Part shown: positions 43,301 through 52,300 of the stretch, in pieces
Position numbering within the stretch: the first letter of the stretch is position 1
How the letters are laid out: each line of letters opens with the position of its first letter
Assembly: GCA_009760855.2 (NCBI GenBank)
Contig: WPIO01000018.1
Coordinates: 5,722,501-5,786,500 of the forward strand
DNA: 64,000 nt
Source of the DNA: Cristatella mucedo
Taxonomy: Eukaryota; Bryozoa; Phylactolaemata; Cristatellidae
Direction of reading: 5' to 3'
The notes under the pieces: model-generated
The model's database searches: none
The model's input: only the letters and a program-made list of their open reading frames with translations
Told to the model about the DNA's origin: nothing
Position numbers and translations under genes: made by a program

Positions 43301-46300
43301 TATATAGCTCCTTTGCAAGCAGTAGTGATTGCTGCCAAAGTTCCTCTGCTGCCATGTACAGGGTGAACGAGGCTGTTGAATGTTGAATGCCGACATTCTT
43401 TTTCTCTCCCTCCTATATAAGTCTCATCTTGTTACCGGTTTGCTCAGCACTGCCTGCCCAGCGATGTCTTCTCAAGTCTGGTGGCTCATGCTGTCAATAG
43501 TTGTGGATTACATGAATTGAAAAGTTGTGGATTGAAGTTTATGGATTTTTTTCATGATGAGTACAAGCCTAGGGCTATATTCCTTTTTTTGGAGACCCAT
43601 GTCAGTAGTTTAAGCCTTGCTGCAGACACCCTGTATTGTGAACGTTGGTTTGATCCACTATGCCAGGATCTGCAATGTTGTCTGTCTCTGCCTGGTATCA
43701 GGTTTCAAGTGTCAGAACTGCTGAAAAAAATATAGTAACAATAAGCCTCTACACTGAGCCCTAAATATGGCCACTAGACTAAGTCTTCAGTTCTAAGAAA
43801 TATATCGGTATGCCTCCTTTGCCAAATAAGCTGCTATGGCTCCTTGTCGAGCAGTAAATATGAGGTCAAGCTTTTGCTCTGACTTACAGGATAGTTAATC
43901 ATCTTAGTCGATAGGAGTTAGGCACACCTCGGTTCTTGGTGACTGCCTGCACCCTGCTTGGCCTCGAAGCCATTAGTCTCTACACTTCGCAGTGCGATGT
44001 TGACTCCACGGCATTCAAAGCCGATTAAAAAGATCGTCCTCCAGGGTAGGCAGATTCAATCGGCTTGACTGACTGGGCAGTCAAGGACAGTAAAAGACGA
44101 GTCATTGTAACTATTTTAACGTATTGCTGTCTGTGACTCCACAAAGCCATAAAGACTATGTTGGTGTTACGGCAGAAGAGTTTAGTATAGCGCACTCACA
44201 GCCTAAGTGGCTTTTGGTATGCATTTGGTAGCCAACACACTTAATCTTACGCGAAAGTGGGAAGCATAGCAGAGTCAGTCAAGCAGTTAAGGGTTTTCTG
44301 GTTTGATTTGCAGTGTTTTTTGGGTCATAATCCTGCTGTTACATAAATGTATCTTCCAAAAGACTCGTGGCAGAAAGAATTCCCACATTCTGCCGTGGCA
44401 GAAAGAATTTCCACATTCCGAAGCACATCCTTCACTCCCAGACAAACTTAGCCCAGCCTTAGCTCAGGTTTTAGTGCCTCATTGGCTAAATGAGCAAATC
44501 CTTTCAAATCAGTAATTGTTTGATGGAGCAGTACTTGAGAGTGAGTGTCAAGGAAATACTGAGAAAGATTGGTGCAACAATCGAATATTTGTTCAAGTAA
44601 CCTTTCAAAGACGAACATGTTAGAACGTGATCTTAAGTAATGACGATTTTCACATAGATGGAAAGCCTTAGAAAATATATATTAGGCAATCCTTGTCTAA
44701 ACCGCAAGTAACATATCTGCTAATAACAAATTTACTGATATTTGCACCATAGGCCTTGTAGTACAACTTGTTGAACCTTGGTATGTCGAGGTGCATGTTT
44801 GCAGCTTGTAGGGATACATGCTCATTAGTTTTAAATGCTTTGTTTACAGTTTCGCTTTGTGCTTGGTGAAACTCCCTATGCACCCAGTTTGTTTAGTCAG
44901 TGGCCCCTTTAGGCTGTATGCAGTGGGTGCTGTGTCGTGTGCTTTGTCACCTTCTCACCCTCGTCATTGCTCTCTGTTGTATTCTCGTTGCTTCATAGCC
45001 CTTCGTCGCAAAATGTAAGAGCAGCTAAAGCAATGCATGATTCAGCAGCATCATGATCTTTCCTTGTTCCTGTGCATTTTGTTACTCTATGGGCATTTAC
45101 TGCAACTCTGGGAGTTCCCTTTTTTTGATAGGGTTTCAAGGTCGCATATGTTGTCTTCAAAACAGAGAAAGCCCTGAAGACCGCACTGAACATGACTTAT
45201 GACCGGCCGAGGATTTTGTTTACTGCCAGAAATCCTTTAATCTCTGGATTGGAAAGTATGTGTATGTGAAAGTATGCTGCCTCTTGCATCTAAAGCTGCC
45301 AGGATCAGCTGTTCACTAGGGTTGCACAAAATGCTGGTTTTACATTGTCTATGTACTTGTGCCTCCGTCAGTAACTGACAGCCATGAGAACTAAATGGTT
45401 TCTTTGCTGAAGTGCTTTCTGTAGTACAGTTAAAGCCTCCAATACTTTTTATACATAACGAATTCATGGAAGAAGCAGTAAGTGGTGGCTATAAGGGAGC
45501 AGTATTAGCAGCTCGAGAAATTATAGCATCGTTGCATACGAGTTTTGTGCGTGTGAGTTCCAAATCTAAGGACCCTCAAAGCAAGCAAAAGCACTTGTCG
45601 CCAGCTGTGTTAAAGATATAGAGTGGGACAGCTGATGTATGGAGTTGGTGCCTCTGTGTTCCTGTTTACGACCGTAAATTAGCTGTGGGCACAGAAGGGT
45701 GACACTGGTTTAGCAGCTCAACTAGATATGAAGGAGCCAAGCTGTTGCTATCTTGTATGCCAGAGTAAGAAGTTTAGATTGTATCGAATGATCTGATCAG
45801 GACACCGTGGCTCAACTTTTTTTGGGTCTGAAGATCAACCGTGCATCCATGCTTAATGTGAATTATAGAGGTTTAATGGCACACTTTGGCAGTGTGATGA
45901 AGCATAGAGCTGCTTCAGTCAAGCATAGAGCGAACCGATGAGATAGTAAGGCCTATCATTCATTGTCTTGGAGAAGATCGAGAATGATGACAAAATTTTG
46001 ATAAATTTGCAACAGGGAAAAGTAAGTCGTTATTAATCTCATATACTCTGCCCTCCTAAAATGTCAACAATCTACTTGTTTCTCACAGCATTGTCTCCAT
46101 CCATGTGAATGATAATGCCTTTTATATAGTGCAGCAGGAGAACCAAACCTCTATCCGAGCACATTAAAAATTTGCTGCAGGAGAAACACTGACCACGGGT
46201 TAATGACGTTCGTAGTGTCATGCTTAAACAGGCATACACAATCACACAAATATAGAAACTCCTGCCGAGGGTTAGTAGGACCTCTGGTTAATTGCATGCA

Positions 46301-49300
46301 CCCAATCATAAGCGGGTAAGCACACTGAAACGAAACAAGTGCCGAGCTGGTCTGGTCTAGCGGTTAAGGTGCTCGCCCCGACCAAGGTCTGACTGAGGTC
46401 GTGGGCTCGAGCCCCGAGGCATATGTAAAGTGCCTGAATAGAGATTAAGTTCTCTTGGGGCGCTATGTAAATGAACTATATTTTTTTCTGTGATACTCAG
46501 GGAAAGCTGAGCTGAACAGGTGCATCTTTAGCTGAAACTTAAATGATATAAAGTCCTATTTGTGATGACAGTAGTGGAAAGTGAGTTCCATACTTTTGGT
46601 GAATACGATTTGAAGCTCGATCACCAAACGATTTTTATGTAGTGCAAGGAATAAAAAAATACTAGCTGATTAAACGGCCTCTTTTTGTATATCAGCCTTT
46701 ACGGCTATCACCACCGCTTGCAGTGGCGATAAAGAATCGCCCACCGCAGGAATCGAACCCACGACCTCGGGACCGAGGTCGTGAAAGCAACCGCCTTACC
46801 TAGTGTGCCATCACGGAATAGCAGGACTCAAAGCCGATGATTGGATTGTGAAAGAGCGCCACCTATAGGCCAGAGACAGAATGTTGAAGTCGATTCGATG
46901 GTTCACAAGGAGCCAGTGAAGTTCAGACAGATGTGGTAAGATGTGGTAGCTGCGTCGTTGACAACAAACGAGGCAAGCTGTTGAGGCATCAGTTGCATAC
47001 GAGCACGGCATCTGCCAAAGGAGTTGTGTATATTTTGAAAAAAGGGGGACCTTTGTGTGTTTATGTATGCTGAAACTGTGCATGCTATTATCACAAATCA
47101 GTTGATGTGCTTCCTTCCAGCATTTATAAAGTACATACACAAAATTAGTTCTCATGTGGTGTTATTAAAATGCATTATTATTATCATCTATCAAACTTTC
47201 ATTTCATACTAATCAACCGATGCTTGGGTGGCTGTTTTGGGCCTGCTGTAGCTTACAAAGTATAAGTGGAACATGGGCTTTATTGTAGATTGCACCGAAC
47301 ATTGTTTTGTATGCTTACGTTTTCGGTATTGCTGTTGACGTGCTGAAGTGATTTAACTTCTGAAGTGCTATTCATTGTCTTCTCTATTTTACACCGTATG
47401 CCATTGGGAACTTCTCTTTTAAGCTTTGGTCATGTAGTCTGGTTGGCCCGTTTGTAGAGTAGCATTATCTCTCACAGGCGACAGAGCTTTAACCCTTTTT
47501 ATTAACGTTAGCTTCAATTTCTAGGAGTTAAGCTTATCGACTGTCATTAAATATATATGTAGAGTGGAAAAAGGAGACGCTGGACGATTTCTCTGTTGAC
47601 ACCACTCAGTTGGAGAACGAGTGCGCCACCATGCTGAAGAAGTTCGACGAGGACATAGCTGAGGTCAGCCTGAGCTTTAGCACAGCGCTGATCCATGGAG
47701 CGATCGATATAGCGGTTAGGCTCATCCAGTAGCACTACAGTGATTGAAGCCGGCACTGAAGTCATTGGCCAGCATGTCGAGCTCTTGTTGCTTGTGACTT
47801 ACTTGGACTTGTTTACGTAGCTGTTGTTGATATGTGCATGCCTCTGATGCTGGGAATGGTTAAAACAATGCTGCAAGTCTTTTAAAACTGTGAACAGTAT
47901 TCACTAAACACGATGAAGTGCACTCAAAGCGTGTCACGTTTGGCTACTGATTCACTGTTCGAATCCTGCATGGTCTTCAGGCTGTTTGCAATGAGTAATT
48001 GCTTTTTAAGACCCTCCAGACTTTTATTTATTCTTCCCGAGTCTCGGTAGGTGGTTTAAAGTGATGAGCATGAAATCTGTTTTGTCGAGTTTCCGTGCTC
48101 TTAAAACCTAGCAGGTGATAGCTTGGTGGACAGTAGCTTAATTTGAATTGAAAATTGAGCGGAAACTGGTAGTCAATTGGCCACGTCGGACTTTTTTAAT
48201 AGCTTATGCATGCATAATTTATGTCTGGCATCCCTCGTTATGGAAGTCTGCTGAAGTCACTCTAGCGTCTATCTTGCTTCAACCTTGCTAGCTTGGTAAG
48301 TGGCTGTAAGCACGTTCTATTCATCCTTTTATTTGTGAACTTGCCTTAAAACCTCTCCTTTTTAGGGTTCTATGTTTGTTGTGCATATGCTTTGTTACAT
48401 CTTTGTGCACCTGCCTGCATGTACGCCAGCATGCAGGTGGATAATAATTATAATAATGCACTTGATAAAGCACCCTCAGAGAACTCAATCTCTTTCTAGG
48501 CACTTTACATTTGCTGATGGATATACGGCTTGTTTTTTTTGCTAGTGATGGTATTGAACTGACCCACCAAAGTCTCTGTCGTGCAAAAATCAAACACCGG
48601 AGTACCAGTGCTTTGAAGCACGTTGATATAAATATTGTGTTCAATTGTACCCGAAATGAGATGCAGTGCCTGAATGCCTGCACCGGAAAAAGTACTAGCT
48701 GATTTAACGGCCTCTTTTTAAATAGTCCAGAAGAGCCTTAAAGGCTATTGCCATCGCTTGCAGCAGTGCTAAAGGATCGTCCACCGCAGGTTCGAACCCA
48801 CGACGACCTCGGGACCGAGGTCGAGATGAGCAGTCGCCTTACCCTACTAAGTGTGCCCCAAGCCGTGATCGTGCCACCACGGCACTTCACAGTGAGTTGC
48901 AGTCAGTCTTCTCTGTAATCCTCAACTTTTTCTTCTGCTTACTCGAACGTGACATTTATTGTAATCGAAGAGTTGACAATGTATGTGTTGACTAAACCGG
49001 GTGCCAATGTTGAGGCGTCTAGTGGGCGTGGCATTTGACCCATGCCAGCTTTCAGCTTTATGCTGCTTCCTCAGCCAGAGCGCTTGGTCGGCCACTCGTC
49101 AGAAAGTTGTCTCCTCCTTAAGTTGACCCATCATCGTTTACCTGCAAGTATTGGTCCGTGTAGCGGCTTCAAGATTGCTTGGCTGAGTGGCCTTCCTGAC
49201 GAATTGTGCAGCCACCTTTAGAAGGTGGTCCTCGTGGGGTTTCTTTATCTTTGTCTGGCCACCCTGGGCAGCTGCAGTTGCCCGTGGAGGCTTCCTAGTG

Positions 49301-52300
49301 CGCACTTGGTTAGAATGAAGCTGACACAACCGTTGCTCATTCGAGAAACTTAGCCAGCTCCTTAAACAGACACACAGAGTCTTTCTTTGATACTTTCCAC
49401 TCACTTGTTTCGTGGGACAATGACTATCCAGTGATAGACTGACAAATGGGCAGCCCATCTTGGTCTTCGAAGCTCGTAGACCAGCTGTCTTAGCTGAAAT
49501 CCTAACATGGTTGATCCGTCAGACTAAGACCATCAATTGTGTTGACTGACACTTTGAAGCCGTTATCGGCCGGAGAGAGGGCTAGCCAAATCTGGTCGGT
49601 AAGTAAGCGAGTACTATAATTGATCTGGCCTGCTTCGACTTTGTTAGGCCACAAGAAGCCCTCTCTGATTTGTGGTTTTCCAACTTCCTATGACTCCCTG
49701 GGACACAAGCAATTTCAAATTCCCGGTATCCGAAGTCTTGTATGAGTTTCTGTAAGCAAGTGCAGTTGCCAAGGCAGCACAGTTGCATAGCTAGCCGCTC
49801 TCTAAAACTAGAAGTTTAGTAGCAGTGCTTTCTGGTTAGGGACCCATGAATGGTCACAGGGCCGGCTGAATGTTACCTGAGGGGGCTGAGCTACAGCCCT
49901 GGCAAAAACTTGCATCTACTCAGGGGAAGTACTTTTATGCTACAGTGTGTCAAAATCTTAAGATGCCAACTTTCGCGTACTCGCAGTCTTCTATTTTCTA
50001 GTGTCAATGTGTTTTGGCAGCAGAAGCTTTAAACAACTTGGGCTGTGGGTGGAGCCACCCTGGAAAGAGTTCACTTGCTGATCTTAAAGCTCATAGTCAT
50101 GCAGTTGGTTGAGTGTGTTCCACTTCTCTTGCAGCACGTTTGACCGACACTGCCACTGAATTTTTCAGGCTAAGCTGAAAGAAAAACAGATGGTCGGTGT
50201 CCCTGACAAGGAAGGCTGGATTACCGTTACACGTGCAGGTAAAAATAAAGGTGCCCCTCGTGCCAAGGGCAACAAGGTGAAGGCCATCGCTTGGATGAAA
50301 CAGCTTCGAGCCGAGAAGGTGAGTTCGTTGCGTTTAATGACGCGCCTGTCACATCGCTAGATGCGCTTTGCCGCGTCGCAATCGTTACTTTCGAGGTTTC
50401 TCTCTTTGGCGTGCATTGCCCGTGCCCTCGTGTTGCCGACTCGTATGCACTCGCTCATTTGTGCCGAAAGCTTGCCCTCGCGTGATCCTTATCGCACGTT
50501 GGGCAGGTCGCCTACTCACTGGCATTGGCTTTGCTTTTTCCTATGTAGGAACTACTGGACTTCTATAGTTTCCAAATGAGAGAGACCAAGAAGCAAAGTA
50601 AGCTGTCTTGCCTTGCCTTTGTTTGCAGTTCCTCAACGTGCACACGTTGCACATCCCAGTAACCCCCCTCCACACACAGACATGCACTCACTGTCATAGT
50701 TAGCAGCTGCTTGGTGGGGGGTGGGAAGCAGCTCGCATAGCAATGCATTTAGACCATGCTGCGAGTGCCTCGTTAATGTCGTGCCTGGCTGAACTGCTGC
50801 ACCAGCTCACTGCTTGCTCGTCGAGTTCTCGTGTGACTGTGCACTGCTTGTTGCCACTAACCAATTGACGTGCATCTTTACCAGCATGATTAAACTGCCT
50901 AGAAAGAGGTTTAGTTCTCTTTAACGAGCTCCTTAGTTCTGTCTCGGCTTGATTATCGTAATTCCATTTTGGCTGGACTACCAAAAAAAGCAACTAGGCC
51001 ACTGCAAATGGTTATGAATATGGCTGCAAGGCTAGTGTTCAAGTCCCAGAGGTTTGACCACGAGTCTCCTTTGCTAAAAGAGCTAGGATGGATTCCGGTT
51101 GATCAATCGATGCAGAGCAAAGTTCTAATGCTGACCCACAAGGCCTGCCCCGGCTTGGCTTCTCCATACCTAGCTGAACTGCTGCACCAGTTTAAGCCTC
51201 CTCGTGCACTCAAATCCTGTATGGACAATAGATTAGCTGTACCATTCTTCTGCTTCAAGATCGTTGGTGACAGAAGCTTTAGCTCTGCTGGTCCTAGATT
51301 GGGGAAGCCGCTTCCACGATTCTTATGCAGCGGCAACTACTGTCCTGCTGCTGACAATGGCTCATCCTTTCCAGCAGTCCTGAGCTGCTAATTCCATGCT
51401 ACTCGCTACCTCAACTGCTCTACTGACTCGGCTATGCTTCCCACTTTCTGTTTGTTGCATGAGATCCATATATTTCGTTTGTATAGCGCCCCAAGAGAAC
51501 TTAATCTCTATTAAGGACCTTCACATATGCCTCGCAAGGTTCGAGCCCACGACCTCAGCCAGGCCTTGGTCGGGGCGAGCACCTTAACTGCTGGACCAAA
51601 CCAGCTCGGCGATATGATGTATGTTGGCTAACGAATTCGTACCGAATGCCGCTTAGGCTGAGTGATCTAAACAAAACTCTCCTGCCTAACGATAGCCTAA
51701 CACGCACATAGTGTTTGTGGGGTTTCAGACGGAGACACATTACATTACATTGTGCTGCTATGCAAGTTGTTTCCTATTATATCATGGATTCCACTTTCAG
51801 TTGCTGTGACTGTCAAGCAGTATAAAGAGTAGCCTCTCTCTGAAGCCTCTCTATTACCAGAGTAATTGTTGGGCACATGGCTGTGTCCAGCCGGAGGTAA
51901 ACTGTTGTGGGCATGGATACTGAAGATCTGCTGCTGAGTTTACACCATAAAATGTGATAGGATTTTGGGGCTGCTGGGTATGTTTGGGTATGTTTGCCAC
52001 TATTTAGGTTTGGTATGACGCTGGATGTCCAAGGTACAGGGGGAACACAAACCTGTCTAGCCCAGCACTTGTGCTGGGCTGACGTTACTGATGCGTACAC
52101 AGCAAAAGAGGCAGTAGAAGTTGAGTAGTAGAGGTTGGCTGATTAAACAGCCTGTGTAGCATCAAAAGAGCCTTAGCGGCTATCACTCCCTCTTGTAGTT
52201 AGTAAGAAGGAATTGCCTGCTGCAGGATGCTAGGTGACACAGCCCCACCTGGAATTCCAGCTTCAGCAGCAGAACGCCAGCAGTCGATGCATGGCATAAT

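Larger units (their letters stand above)
46108..47035 (-). mobile_element. LINE-A-related old copy with two nested SINEs
   Basis: An antisense tail-like block, GGAGAACCAAACCTCTATCC at 46129, and an RT remnant on the - strand near 46840-46960 (LSELHWLLVNHRIDFNILSL) flank a SINE-A and a SINE-B. Whether this is one element is inferred. Confidence 0.5.

Noticed and set aside
43481-43735. Extra RRP7A exon (frame with LPGIRFQV, resembling human PGFQV)
   Set aside because: Exons 3 and 4 already join in phase and cover this part of the protein. The frame has no suitable donor and the rest of it does not align.
46341-46484. A tRNA gene with A and B boxes
   Set aside because: It is the best SINE-A copy. 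Similar copies with the LINE-A-like tail occur about ten times in the window.
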